64,000 nucleotides of DNA from JAICLK01 sp963810525 (GCA_963810525.1 CAWENB010000002.1:1-64000), one strand, 5' to 3'. Positions 25,389 through 34,978 are shown, counted from the first letter of the stretch. The notes: generated by a model from the sequence alone, not told the origin. Numbers and translations: made by a program.

Positions 25389-25781
25389 TCACTCCGCCTT
25401 CTCAAGCAAGTGCTTCAGTTTCTCCAGTGGCTCCATCGTAAAAGGCTCTGCCAGGTCGCCTTGATCCGTCCACTCGTTGTATTCGAGTTCAGTTGTGTCG
25501 GGCGTTACAGGTATAAGAACATAACGGACGTTGTACGTACCGTCTTTTCTGCTTAAGGTGAAGCTTTTGCCCGGCTCGTACTCAGTTAACTCGAATTCTG
25601 ACCACTCGGTGGTAGCGCCGCTGCGATTGCGATAGACCGTGCCAAGCTTCGGAGGCCACCCATTAGTCTCCTCGACGGTTATAAAGTCAATCCATTTTGG
25701 AGTGTTATTCGGATTGAGTGTGAAGTCAAATATTTCCCTCGCGGGCTTGTTGATTTTGATGGTTAGTTTTAGGGCTTTCAT
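25389..25781 (-). CDS. SRPBCC (START-like) family protein
   Basis: 130 residues. MKALKLTIKINKPAREIFDFTLNPNNTPKWIDFI is the usual N-terminal strand and helix of polyketide-cyclase/START-like proteins, followed by GTVYRNRS, WSEFELTEYEPGKSFTLSRKDG and a C-terminal helix PLEKLKHLLEKAE. Such proteins bind hydrophobic ligands in a cavity; the ligand is unknown. It is the first gene of a three-gene minus-strand operon with the YciI-like gene and the broken dehydrogenase. Confidence 0.78.
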   Translation of the reverse strand: MKALKLTIKINKPAREIFDFTLNPNNTPKWIDFITVEETNGWPPKLGTVYRNRSGATTEWSEFELTEYEPGKSFTLSRKDGTYNVRYVLIPVTPDTTELEYNEWTDQGDLAEPFTMEPLEKLKHLLEKAE

Positions 25782-26160
25782 GCTACTACCTCGTATCCAA
25801 GCCTCAAGTATTAATCATCCAGCGGTCGGGCGTTTCGTATATACCTGATTTAATTTGTGGGTTATATAAAGGTGAATTTTCCATATATACCTCCTTAACC
25901 CATTAACTGACAATACCAGCAATATCAGTAATAGGATACTCTAAGTTTAAAGCACTTGCCAATATGCTGTAGCGGATTGTGTTTCTCCTTTCGCGTGCTT
26001 CTTTGTCACATGGACTTCACTAATAGTTCGGGCTTAATACTATATAGATGTAGCTCGTAAATGGGACGGAGTGATGACATTTTCGTTGAACCAGTTGAAG
26101 AATAAAGTTGTGCCTAAACTCTCATCTATAGCATGGTTATCAAAGCAGTCAAATTATTGT
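25782..26160. other. Noncoding gap
   Basis: 379 bases without a supportable gene. It contains short T-rich stretches and ends beside the stop codon of the hypothetical gene at 26161. No hairpin with a T-run, repeat or convincing promoter was seen, apart from the likely but unresolved promoter of the SRPBCC operon just above 25782. Confidence 0.3.
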
Positions 26161-26928
26161 TTAGAATGGCTGGGGGCTGAATATTGGCAATCTTACTCCC
26201 TTACGTCGAGCCCTTTCTGGCCCCTTGACCTTACTGCCTAGAGCGGGGTAAACGATATCTATACCGTTTACCCGATGCAGCGTGTCAACCTTAACCGATT
26301 CGATCCGACAGCTCGGTTCGGGCTCAACAGATCCAATCGGAAGCGGTAGCGTTAGGCGTGGTTCAAATTGTGTGTAAATATCTATAGTCCCGTCTTTCTC
26401 GAGTTTAGTGTCGCTGAAGCCAACTGGCTGAATATAGCGCGTGCCATGACTCGTAATAAATACACCCCATTTCAATGCGTGGTTATACAAGATTCCATTT
26501 TCGGGGTACCTAATTCTCGTCTCTCCGTCGCATTCCCCCCCTTGATTATTTAACCAATAAGAGGCATACGGTCTGTTTATAGGAGGATCGGCATGATGGG
26601 ATGAAGTATCGCCTATCATCAGCTTACCAGGGTCCGAATATTCATAGCGCATGAGTGTTTCTTCTTCCATTGCCACGACACTTCCATCAGGAAGATCTGA
26701 CTCAAACTCAGTACCCGCCGGGAACTGTACCTCCGTAACGTTGCCCATAACTACTTGCCCAAGTGCGTATTTTAAACTTTCACTGATAAATCGTCGTTCT
26801 TTTCTTGTGAATGATCTATATGGCGGTGAATTCTGGATATCTGTGAACATACCGTCATCAATAATATTAAATCCGCTCCAATACTCAGATGTTAATAGCC
26901 GGGCGTCGGCGCCTTCTAGCTGTGACAT
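26161..26928 (-). CDS. Hypothetical protein
   Basis: 255 residues, soluble, no recognised family. It contains FTRKERRFISESLKYALGQVVMGNVTEVQFPAGTEFE, DTSSHHADPPINRPYASYW and a basic RRKGVRLP near the end. Composition and length resemble the other orphan genes here (for example 21071, 44295, 60744), each of which stands alone with its own promoter. An AT-rich stretch including TATTAT precedes the ATG. Confidence 0.5.
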   Translation of the reverse strand: MSQLEGADARLLTSEYWSGFNIIDDGMFTDIQNSPPYRSFTRKERRFISESLKYALGQVVMGNVTEVQFPAGTEFESDLPDGSVVAMEEETLMRYEYSDPGKLMIGDTSSHHADPPINRPYASYWLNNQGGECDGETRIRYPENGILYNHALKWGVFITSHGTRYIQPVGFSDTKLEKDGTIDIYTQFEPRLTLPLPIGSVEPEPSCRIESVKVDTLHRVNGIDIVYPALGSKVKGPERARRKGVRLPIFSPQPF

Positions 26929-26967
26929 TGATATATTTAACCATAATACTTGAAATATTCAGGGTGA

Positions 26968-27055
26968 GAATCCAAACATCTGACCAGGAAATCGCTTGCA
27001 ATATCGAGCAAGTACGCCAACTCTTTGATGATAGCACGGAGGGAAAGCAATGTTA
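26968..27055 (+). pseudogene. C-terminal relic of the small acidic-tail protein (copy at 27 kb)
   Basis: Read in the frame ending TGT-TAG, the bases give DQEIACNIEQVRQLFDDST then EGKQC-stop. This aligns with the tail at 36.7-36.8 kb (NPEQEIKEIRELLDED, then QEGDQC-stop). As there, the stop overlaps the ATG of a PLD-like gene (ATG at 27050). The upstream part of the protein is missing. Confidence 0.5.
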
Positions 27056-27432
27056 GCTAAACTTTTTTAGCCGATCTCCTGCTCCCATTTCAGATCTGCT
27101 TACCTCAAAACTTTACGATGAAACGACTTTTTACAAAGCGTTCCTCAAAGAGCGCAATGTCCGGATAGTAGTCATCGCCATAGATCCCCGGGAACATGAC
27201 AAAGATTATCTTCGTGATGGTGCTACAGAAGTACTCGCCTGTTTGCAGCGAATGGGCGTACAAGTGATCTACGTGTCGGGACATCACAGGAAGCTCGCTA
27301 TACTTGATCGCAAGATGCTGTAAGAGGGCTCATTAAACATCCTCTCGCAGAGTGATAGTCGTGAAGCGATGCGACGAATTGAATCAGTATCGTTGGCCTG
27401 GCAGATGGCCAGGTTTGTGGGGGCGGATAAAA
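27050..27432 (+). pseudogene. Decayed PLD-like nuclease gene (copy 1)
   Basis: Strongly similar to 36820-37339. Lesions: a frameshift after the first six codons (stop TAG at 27068), an in-frame internal deletion joining FYKAFLKE directly to RNVRIVV so that the IIESPFVTN region is lost, and a TAA after LAILDRKML. What remains includes REHDKDYLRDGATEVLACLQRMG and the PLD motif HRKLAILD, followed by EGSLNILSQSDSREAMRRI. The relic runs up to the target site of IS copy 1. Confidence 0.7.
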
Positions 27433-27448
27433 TATAGTAGTATTTTCC

Positions 27449-28537
27449 GGCTTAATAACAAAAACTGGTTGCTGCTAGCGCTTTAAGACGGACAGATTTC
27501 TTTGTCATTGTTTTCGTTATTCTTGTAAGTACCAACTAAACAAGGAGTAACGAAGATGACTCGAAAGAGCTGTCCATCTTGCTATTGTACCAACGTAAAG
27601 AAAAACGGTGTGAGGAACGGTCTACAGCGCTACGTCTGTCGTACCTGCCGTCGGTCATGGAGCAGTAAAGGCCGCCCTGGCCGTAAGCGAGCTACCCTAT
27701 GGCACCAGTATGCCTTTGACGGTCGTACCGTGAACAGCTTGGCTAAAGAATACCGGAAAAGTACCGGTTGCATCCGCGCTCAACTCAATGGCTACAGCCC
27801 GCCACGCATCATCCAGAAACCGCGTACCGTAGCCGTCATAATGGATGTTACCTACTTTGGGGACTGGGGCCTCCTGGTTGTTATTGACCCATATGCAGTG
27901 GCGACGCTTGGTGAGAATACGGTGCTGTATTACGCCACGGTAGACGGGACAGAACGCACCGTAGATTATGAGGTTGCAACAGATACGATTGAAGCAATGG
28001 GCTACAGTATCCTGGCGGTCACCATTGACGGCAGACGAGGCGTACGGACTATGCTGGAGGGCAAAGGCATACCGGTCCAGCATTGCCAGTTTCACCAGCT
28101 TATGACCATCACTCAATGTCTGACCAAGAAGCCACGACTGACGCAAAATATTGAGTTACGAGCGCTTGCCTTAACGCTCGCTCGGACAGACGAACTAACG
28201 TTTGAGGATGCACTCGCTGGTTGGTACAAGAAACATGGGGCATGGCTCAAGGAGCGTGATCCGGTCACCAAAAGATATGCCCATGAGCGTACCAGAAGAG
28301 CTTATTTTTCCTTGTGTCGCAACCTACCATATCTGTTCACCTACCAAGCCGATTACATACAGGAAAGTGGCATACGAGTAGCCAACACAACGAGCCCATT
28401 AGACGGAAGATTCGGCGTCTGGAAAGACAAGCTCATACCCCACCGTGGAGCCTCAAAACAACGAATAATTACGATCCTCTGGAGTTTCTTCTCTAGAAAA
28501 ACAGATTAGAGTAGACACCAGAATTTGGTGTTAAGCC
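27449..28537 (+). mobile_element. IS256-like element, copy 1 (1089 bp)
   Basis: Ends GGCTTAATAACAAAAACTGG on the left and, on the opposite strand, GGCTTAACACCAAATTCTGG on the right: imperfect terminal inverted repeats. The 8-bp target duplication TATTTTCC is perfect (27441-27448 and 28538-28545). It carries one transposase gene. Three more copies lie at 49243, 57200 and 59541. Confidence 0.95.
27556..28509 (+). CDS. IS256-like transposase with N-terminal zinc ribbon (copy 1)
   Basis: 317 residues. CPSCYCTNVKKNG with CRTCRRSW (residues 6-34) is a zinc ribbon, typical of the zinc-binding variant of the IS256/mutator group. The RNase-H-like core has VIMDVTYFGDW (first Asp), VTIDGRRG (second Asp), the CQFHQ box, and RFGVWKDKL near the end with the third acidic residue just upstream. 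AAGGAG precedes the ATG. It is identical in protein sequence to copies 2 and 3. Confidence 0.93.
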   Translation: MTRKSCPSCYCTNVKKNGVRNGLQRYVCRTCRRSWSSKGRPGRKRATLWHQYAFDGRTVNSLAKEYRKSTGCIRAQLNGYSPPRIIQKPRTVAVIMDVTYFGDWGLLVVIDPYAVATLGENTVLYYATVDGTERTVDYEVATDTIEAMGYSILAVTIDGRRGVRTMLEGKGIPVQHCQFHQLMTITQCLTKKPRLTQNIELRALALTLARTDELTFEDALAGWYKKHGAWLKERDPVTKRYAHERTRRAYFSLCRNLPYLFTYQADYIQESGIRVANTTSPLDGRFGVWKDKLIPHRGASKQRIITILWSFFSRKTD

Positions 28538-28656
28538 TATTTTCCGCTGCCCGCGTTCCCTTTACGAAAGTTGTTTCATTTCGGGGTGTAATTCGAGCGT
28601 GTTACTGTGGCTGGAGTCACGCTTATGGTATATTTAGAATCAGTAAATTAAAAGCT

Positions 28657-30426
28657 ATGAATATACAAACATTCTCATCGGTCATAAACCTAAACCACCC
28701 GCAGCACTACTTCCATTGGTCGATCTTCACGATTTCAATCGCTAATCTGATTATCATCGCCGTCATGGTACTTATCTTCGGCCTGGCGTTGCTCTTGCCG
28801 TTCCCTAAGGGCGAAGAGTTACCGAGTGAAAAAGAAGAGCACACGGCACCGCCGCATGAGGTTGCCGATGCCGTGACACAACGCATGTGGACGTACAAAG
28901 TCAGGCACTTCTTTCAAGGGATTTTACCGGCAAAGAAACTGCTCCCCGATCGACAGCCAGCATACGTTGCGTCATGGATCTATGTCTTCGGCGTGGCGTC
29001 TCTTGCCGCACTTGGCGTGGTAATTGCTTCTGGCTGTGTGCTCGCTATTGGTGGCGTCAACTGGTGGCATGAAAGCTCGCTCGGCCACTTTATGAACAGC
29101 ATGCACTTATGGAGTGTCGAGTTGTTCATGGCGTTCATGGTCATCCACCTCTGGGGTAAATTCTGGATGGCGGCGTGGCGTGGCCGTAGGGCGTTAACGT
29201 GGATGACGGGTGTCATTGCCTTTGCTGTCTCAATATTGGAAGCGTTTACTGGGTATCTGTCGCAGCAGAACTTTGATTCGCAGTGGATCGCGACCAATGG
29301 TAAGGACGCGATTAACGCCACGGGGCTGGGGTCATTCTTTAATCTTATGAATTTTGGCCAGATGTTAACTTGGCATATCGTGCTGATTCCGATTGCTCTG
29401 GTTCTCTTTATCGGGTTGCACATAGTACTTGTGAGAATCAGGGGTGTTTCCCATCCGATCCAAAAAGCCCACGGCCGAAACCGAAAGCGCGCTATGAAAG
29501 CCGCCGAGGCAGCCGACTGGAGGGGGACAACAAGGCGTTACGACATCCTGAAAGAAGGTACACTGGCCACCCTTATCGTCCTACTACTAGTAATTACACT
29601 TTCCGGTTTGCTCTCGTCACCAGATGATCCACCCATGACTGTGCAAACCTGGGCGAAGCTTGCCCCGGCAGATTTCATGGCGACGACTGTGAGTGAGCTG
29701 GATGGCACGAGTGAGACTGCTACATATGGGCCTCCGTATACATCCGACTCTAGTGCGGCACAGCGCATCATATTCTCACCACAAGCAGTCGCAGGTGCAC
29801 ACCAGCGGATAGATGCGGCGCAGGCGTTTGTACTGTCTCCCCTCACAACTCTTGTACCGGGCAATGTGCAACTAGCGAACGCGCTTAAAAAATACGATCA
29901 GGCATCCCCGACGCAACAGCAGGCATGGGCAAACGCGTACGCGAAAGCCGTTACAAAGGTGACGTTTAAGAATGGCGCCCCCATGGTGCCGAAAGTGAAC
30001 GATGGGCCGGTGCCGGTCATGGTCAACGAAGAGCTGTCTATGGCTCAGAGCGGCGCGATAGACGCGGACCTGCTTGCCCAACGACCATTCTACGGTTCCG
30101 ATTACACGAAACCACTATTGTTTATCGAAGATGGGAACTACTTTTCATCAATTGCACAGTCGGAGCATTTAACCGGCGATCAATGGGGTGTCATGAATGA
30201 GACCGGGTCATTCCCGGGCCAGCCGTGGCTATGGCTGTACACACTTTGGTACCAGATACCGAGCTTTGGTGCTTCCGCCAATGTCGACCTGATTGCGATT
30301 TATCTGACGGGTCTTGCTACCATGCTGCTTTTGATAGTGCCGTTCATACCTGGGTTACGGGATATTCCAAAGATAATCCCGATCTATCGTCTCATATGGC
30401 GAAAGCCGCGCAGTAGCTCTAAATAG
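28657..30426 (+). CDS. Cytochrome b (bc1/b6-type) membrane protein with long C-terminal domain
   Basis: About 589 residues from the ATG at 28657 (the frame opens at 28525 inside IS-adjacent DNA). The first third carries the four-helix heme core: His150 and His164 in the helix around SMHLWSVELFMAFMVIHLW, and His240 and His255 in the helix around LTWHIVLIPIALVLFIGLH. These are the ligands of two b hemes; the second pair is 15 apart as in b6-type proteins. Further helices at about 305-325 and 555-575 enclose a soluble part (340-530) with no recognised motif. It would pass electrons from a quinol to a partner. No Rieske or cytochrome c gene lies near, but a heme operon lies directly downstream. 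Confidence 0.82.
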   Translation: MNIQTFSSVINLNHPQHYFHWSIFTISIANLIIIAVMVLIFGLALLLPFPKGEELPSEKEEHTAPPHEVADAVTQRMWTYKVRHFFQGILPAKKLLPDRQPAYVASWIYVFGVASLAALGVVIASGCVLAIGGVNWWHESSLGHFMNSMHLWSVELFMAFMVIHLWGKFWMAAWRGRRALTWMTGVIAFAVSILEAFTGYLSQQNFDSQWIATNGKDAINATGLGSFFNLMNFGQMLTWHIVLIPIALVLFIGLHIVLVRIRGVSHPIQKAHGRNRKRAMKAAEAADWRGTTRRYDILKEGTLATLIVLLLVITLSGLLSSPDDPPMTVQTWAKLAPADFMATTVSELDGTSETATYGPPYTSDSSAAQRIIFSPQAVAGAHQRIDAAQAFVLSPLTTLVPGNVQLANALKKYDQASPTQQQAWANAYAKAVTKVTFKNGAPMVPKVNDGPVPVMVNEELSMAQSGAIDADLLAQRPFYGSDYTKPLLFIEDGNYFSSIAQSEHLTGDQWGVMNETGSFPGQPWLWLYTLWYQIPSFGASANVDLIAIYLTGLATMLLLIVPFIPGLRDIPKIIPIYRLIWRKPRSSSK

Positions 30427-30487
30427 TCGTCTGGCAGCTTCAGATGGCCGTATGTACTCTCCGAGATTGAAGCCAGTTTTATGCGCT

Positions 30488-31417
30488 CTAAGCCGTTGCT
30501 TTTACGACTGAGGCGAGTGTCTTGATGAAGAGCGGATCAGTATTCGGTAGTTCAATGCGGTTATAGCTTATGCCATATTCTTTGCACTGTTCGCCACCAG
30601 CAATATCGAGGTCGTAGAGGATCTCAAGGTGGTCGGCCAGGAACTGTATAGGTACGATTAGTACTGCTTTATCGTGCTTATCTCGTAAGTCGGCAAGTAT
30701 GTCAACGAGGTCAGGCTTTAGCCAAGGCTCGGGAGTGTGGCCGGCACTCTGGTAGCCTCTATACCATTCAAGGTTGGCGTCGTTTAGTTTGGCGACTACT
30801 GCCTTGGCGGTCGCCTGCAGCTGTTTGAGGTATTGAGGGTCTTTAGCGACGACACGTTCTGGTAGGCTATGAGTCGTGAATACGACTGGGACATTATCGT
30901 ACTTCTTCTGCAGTTTATTTAATGCAACGTTTACTCGCTGTGCCAAGAGGTCAATAAAGTGCGGCTCGGACGGCCATGGCTCCGCAACAACTACCTCGTC
31001 TTCCGCATACCCTTCCTTTAACGCTGCAGCCTTAAGCGCCGTTCGATACCCCTCCATAATGAAGGACGAAAACTGGGGAGAGAGGATAACACCGACTACT
31101 TTCTTAGCCCCTGCTTCGCGGCACGCCGACACGGCTTCTTCAATAAACGGATGGGAATGCAGCATTCCGGACTTCACGATAAAATCGTCGCCATTTCCGT
31201 TCAGCGATTTACTTAACAGCGCTGCCTGCTGTTCGGTAATTTCAATAAGTGGTGAGTGGCCAACTTGTCGGTACCGGGAGGCGAAGTCCTCGATGAGGCC
31301 GTCAGGTACTTTGTCTTTGTATATGTGATGCATATATCCATCGACGTGCTCAGCGGTTGTAGCCGATCCGTAGGTCATGATGATTACGCCTGTTTTTTGG
31401 GAAATGTCACTGGGCAT
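30488..31417 (-). CDS. hemH: Ferrochelatase (coproporphyrin-type likely)
   Basis: 309 residues, intact. VVFTTHSLPERV holds the metal-inserting His183; WYRGYQSAGHTPEPWLKPD and PIQFLADHLEILYDLD with Glu265 complete the active site. The length matches the class lacking the C-terminal Fe-S extension. Because a hemQ-like gene lies in the same operon, iron insertion into coproporphyrin III, as in Gram-positive bacteria, is likelier than into protoporphyrin IX. Its start overlaps the end of hemE by 11 bases, and it is the last gene of the operon. Confidence 0.92.
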   Translation of the reverse strand: MPSDISQKTGVIIMTYGSATTAEHVDGYMHHIYKDKVPDGLIEDFASRYRQVGHSPLIEITEQQAALLSKSLNGNGDDFIVKSGMLHSHPFIEEAVSACREAGAKKVVGVILSPQFSSFIMEGYRTALKAAALKEGYAEDEVVVAEPWPSEPHFIDLLAQRVNVALNKLQKKYDNVPVVFTTHSLPERVVAKDPQYLKQLQATAKAVVAKLNDANLEWYRGYQSAGHTPEPWLKPDLVDILADLRDKHDKAVLIVPIQFLADHLEILYDLDIAGGEQCKEYGISYNRIELPNTDPLFIKTLASVVKATA

Positions 31418-32418
31418 GTATGTACTCCACTAGTTCTTTTAGCTTTGCATCGTCAGTCTCAGGCTGTACGCCGTGGCCGAAGTTGAATACGAACCCATCA
31501 CGGCTCGGCAGACTGCCGATAATGCGATCTACTTGCGAATGTATGGTCTTTTGGTCGGCAAGCATGACGACCGGGTCGAGGTTGCCCTGTAGCGTTTTCT
31601 TGCCGAGGATGGCCTGTGCACTAGCGATATCAACACGCCAGTCGAGCCCGATGACCTCACAGTCAAGGCTCGCGATATCTGGAAGCAGCCCGGCGGTGTC
31701 GGTGCCGAAGTGAATGCGTGGCACACCTTTATCTTTTAGCGCCGTGAATATTCTCTGTACGTGCGGCAGGACGTATGCACGATAGTCAGCCGGGGCGAGA
31801 CAGCCGACCCAGCTATCAAAGAGTTGAACGACCTGTACGCCAGCTTCGATCTGCGTCGATAGATACGCGATGATCGCGTCCGTCAGGACGGTCATGAGTC
31901 GATTCCAGCCATCGGGCTGCTCGAACATGAAGCGCTTTGTTTTAAGCCAGCGGCGGGTCGGCTCCCCTTCCAGTAGGTAACTTGCCAGTGTGAACGGTGC
32001 TGCAGAGAAGCCGATAAGGGGCACCTGTAGCTCGCCGCGCAGGATCTTGATTGTTTCCTGCAGGTACTGGACATTCGAAGGTTCGAACGGTTTTAGTTTT
32101 TTAATGTGGGCTGGCTGTATGATGGGGTTGCCGACAATCGGGCCGACGCTGTCGACAATCTTTACGTCTACACCCATTGCGATCGGTAGCAACATGATGT
32201 CGGCAAAGAGGATCGCCGCATCGACTTGAGCCGCTCAACCGGCTCCAAGACTAACTTGTGCCGCCAACTCGGGCGTTTGGGTAAGCGTCAATACATCGTA
32301 CTTCTCTCGGATCTTTCGGTATCCCGGTAGTGAACGGCCAGCTTGTCGCATGAACCAAACCGGAATATGGTCCGTTGGTTTGCCGTAGCACGCCTTTGAG
32401 AAAGGTATCGTTAAACAT
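31407..32418 (-). pseudogene. hemE: Uroporphyrinogen decarboxylase, frame-broken at the N-terminus
   Basis: The last 262 codons are intact and clearly HemE (LQVPLIGFSAAPFTLASYLLEG, HFGTDTAGLL, LDWRVDIASAQ, LQGNLDPV, FNFGHGVQPETD). The start is the ATG at 32418 (MFNDTFLKGVL), touching the hemQ stop. The frame then shifts before the substrate-binding PVWFMRQAGRSLPGYRK and again around the EPVERL segment, where a TGA appears, before returning at VDAAILFADIMLLP. At least three single-base changes would be needed for a full protein. HemE converts uroporphyrinogen III to coproporphyrinogen III, an essential step, so sequencing error should be tested. Confidence 0.82.
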
Positions 32419-33090
32419 CTACAGCCACTCCGTTAGTTCGTCTACCGTTTTGTATAAGCACGTGTATATGGGCGTGTCGCTGAGCGTATATTTGCGGCCG
32501 ATAGTGCTGCGCATTTCCATAATAAGCTCCTGGAATGCTTCGAGCGTATGTGTTTCGTAGGACACGAGAAACTCCTGATCGTCCACGCCGTACGAGTAGA
32601 GCAGACATTGTCGGATTTCGGGGTGCGCGACGCCGGTTTTAATATGCTGTCCCATGATTGACTTTGCGGTTCTCGAAGTCCAGCAGGTACCAATCCGTTG
32701 TTTTCGTAAACGGATACAGTATGAGGTATGACATCCGGTCGGAGTGTTCGCGTATTTCCTGCTCAGGCTTGCCGGTTCGTCCACTGTACGTTGAAGGCCG
32801 GAGGACGCCGAAGTAGCTGTATGTCAGTGTCAGCCACTGGCCAAACTTGGTGGTGAGCATGTCGCGCACGAGCGTCTGAACGTCGGCAGGGTCGGCTGTC
32901 ACTGACACCAGACCATAAAGGTAGTGTGTGGCTTCAATCCAAGTGTGACGTAAGGTGTGATTTGTACGCTTTTCTGAGCGTGAAGGAGTGTTTGAAAGGC
33001 TTTCTTCTGGCTTGTACGCTCTTGGGAAGATTGTTGATAAAAACCATTGGCAACATGAAAAAACAAGTAACTATGATAGAGTCTGTCCAT
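32419..33090 (-). pseudogene. hemQ: Coproheme decarboxylase (chlorite-dismutase family), frame-broken
   Basis: Three overlapping frames form one HemQ-like protein. N-terminal: HSYLFFHVANGFYQQ to PHTTFMVW (33090-32905). Middle: VSVTADPADVQTLVRDML, YSYFGVLRPSTYSG, YLLDFENRK. C-terminal: SIMGQHIKTGVAHPEIRQCLLYSYGVDDQEFLVSYE, ending RKYTLSDTPIYT. One missing G in TGGTGTC (about 32910) and one extra G after AAA (about 32660) explain both breaks. YSYGVDDQEFLV and the DTPI end are family hallmarks. HemQ oxidatively decarboxylates coproheme to heme b in the coproporphyrin-dependent pathway. It sits between hemD and hemE. Confidence 0.75.
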
Positions 33091-33119
33091 TGCTTGTATT
33101 ATACCAGTCGATGCTGATA

Positions 33120-33878
33120 TTAGCTGTCAAGTTGCTGAAGGATTTCAATAACGCTACTTACAGATGGTGACTTGCAGGTATAGATATTCATATAACCCAG
33201 TTTTTTAAGGGCCCCTTCGACACCGGGCCCAATAGCGATTACAGGTAGCTGACGCGCTCTTGTCATTTGTGCCTCCGTAAGTTGTTCGCGAAATCCTCGG
33301 ACGGCTGATGGACTTGCAAATACGACAGCTTTTACACGCTCGGACTGCAATATATCCAGGAACACTTCGTCCGATCTTTTGATTACCTGAGTTTCATACA
33401 CGGGTATGGATACAACGTGTGCGCCGCGATTTGTCAAAGCTTTTTCCAACCCGTTTGACGCGATTGTAGTTCTGGGAATTAAAATTCGTTTGCCTCGCAC
33501 CGTAGGCAGTTCTGTCCCAAGTGTTATTGCGTTGTGCTTCGTTGACATATACTTCACGGGTAAACCTACCGATTCAGCGGCACGCCCAGTCTCGGTACCG
33601 ATGACAGCGATTTTTGGTCTGTCATGTGGCCACGTAGTGTGAGTTTCCGTGGCGAGTCTAAGGAGCTGTCTTGCGCTCGTAGCGCTCGTTAATACGATCC
33701 AATCAAACTCTGGCAAGCTTTTGAGCGTCTCCTTCGTATCGGATGAAAGCGGTAGCGACACCGTCTGAATCGTGGCCAGTCCATATACTTGAAAGCCGGA
33801 GTTTTTTATATGAGGCGCCCAGGCCAGATTACCTGCGTCACTGCGTGTGAGTACGACGATTTTATCTGTGAGTGGCAT
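33120..33878 (-). CDS. hemD: Uroporphyrinogen-III synthase
   Basis: 252 residues, intact. This family is poorly conserved, but the two-domain layout is visible: IVVLTRSDAGNLAWAPHIKNSGFQV at the start, DWIVLTSATSARQLLRL, PKIAVIGTETGRAAESVGL, GKRILIPRTTIASNGLEKALTNRGAHVVSIPVYET, and VVFASPSAVRGF with IAIGPGVEGALKKLG. It closes hydroxymethylbilane with ring-D inversion. It overlaps hemC by 17 bases, supporting the assignment. Confidence 0.88.
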   Translation of the reverse strand: MPLTDKIVVLTRSDAGNLAWAPHIKNSGFQVYGLATIQTVSLPLSSDTKETLKSLPEFDWIVLTSATSARQLLRLATETHTTWPHDRPKIAVIGTETGRAAESVGLPVKYMSTKHNAITLGTELPTVRGKRILIPRTTIASNGLEKALTNRGAHVVSIPVYETQVIKRSDEVFLDILQSERVKAVVFASPSAVRGFREQLTEAQMTRARQLPVIAIGPGVEGALKKLGYMNIYTCKSPSVSSVIEILQQLDS

Positions 33879-34794
33879 TGGTGTATTCGGCTACGAACGG
33901 TTCTTTCGAAAGCTCACGTGCAAGCTGGCGAGCAATCGCAGATGCGTCAGGGGCATCACCACTTGTCGTACTTATCGTGCACTGCTTCCCATCCATACTT
34001 CCGACCATGCCGTTGACATATGACTTACCATCTACAAAGTGCACGTAGCATGCCACCGGAAGCTTGCAGCCGGCGCCTATTTCTTGTGCGAAGGCTTGTT
34101 CTGCCGCGATCGCTTGCTGCGTTGGTTCATCCTGTATGGTCTTGAGCATATCGAGCAAATCAATTCGTACGGTGCGTGCCTCAATTGCGAGCGCCCCCTG
34201 ACCTATGGCAGGAGTGAAAGTAGTCGGATCAAAGTATTCTGCTATAGTTTCGGATCTGCCTATACGTTCCAGTCCGGCGGCAGCCATGACGAGCGCGTCG
34301 TACTTGCCTGCCTCAAGCTTCTGAAGGCGGGTATTTGCGTTGCCGCGCACACTTTTTACTCGCAGGTCCGGACGCTGTTTCAAAAGTAAAGCCTTGCGAC
34401 GTAAGCTGTCAGTGCCGATTACGGCACCTTGAGGTAGTTCCGCCAGACCTTTGACATCGAGGGACACAAGGGCATCTCTAGGGTCGTCACGTTTGAGAAT
34501 AGAGAAAACAATTAGTCCGCCTGGAAGCTCTGGTGGTATGTCCTTCATGCTATGTACAGCAAAGTCGATGTCGCCATTGAGTAGCGCTTGCTCAATTTCC
34601 TTAGTGAACCAGGCTTTACCGATAGTATCGAGCGGTATTGGTGCAGTATCTACGTCGCCTCTTGTTGTAATGACTTTCGTATCCATTGTTACGTCAGGAT
34701 AACGGCTCTTGAGCTGGTCGATAGCATGACCGGTTTGCGTAAGCGCCATTTGACTGCCCCTGGTGCCGGCAATGAGGTGTTTAATTTCTGTCAT
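33862..34794 (-). CDS. hemC: Hydroxymethylbilane synthase (porphobilinogen deaminase)
   Basis: 310 residues, intact and of normal length. GTRGSQMALTQ starts domain 1; FTKEIEQALLNGDIDFAVHSMKDIP carries the catalytic Asp; SVRGNANTRLQKLEAGKYDALVMAAAGLERIG is the central signature; Cys243 in GAGCKLPVA binds the dipyrromethane cofactor. It polymerises four porphobilinogen units. It is the first gene of the operon hemC-hemD-hemQ-hemE-hemH on the minus strand; hemA/L/B and a coproporphyrinogen oxidase are not in the window. Confidence 0.95.
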   Translation of the reverse strand: MTEIKHLIAGTRGSQMALTQTGHAIDQLKSRYPDVTMDTKVITTRGDVDTAPIPLDTIGKAWFTKEIEQALLNGDIDFAVHSMKDIPPELPGGLIVFSILKRDDPRDALVSLDVKGLAELPQGAVIGTDSLRRKALLLKQRPDLRVKSVRGNANTRLQKLEAGKYDALVMAAAGLERIGRSETIAEYFDPTTFTPAIGQGALAIEARTVRIDLLDMLKTIQDEPTQQAIAAEQAFAQEIGAGCKLPVACYVHFVDGKSYVNGMVGSMDGKQCTISTTSGDAPDASAIARQLARELSKEPFVAEYTNATHR

Positions 34795-34978
34795 GTCACA
34801 ATACTATCACGTAGTACTGCAACAGGAGAGGCTATAAAGGGGTGAAGGGATTCAAACCCTAAGCAACAGGGGTCAACTAAGACTAAACGAAAATTGCAAC
34901 AAAAATTTGTTAATTTTACCCCTGTAAAAATAAATGGCTAGGGATCCGGTACGTAGTCAAAATTTTCAGCTACGACTA

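Noticed and set aside
27697..28146. 149-codon frame antisense to the IS256-like transposase, repeated in every copy
   Set aside because: It is a shadow of the transposase gene and recurs only because the IS is repeated.
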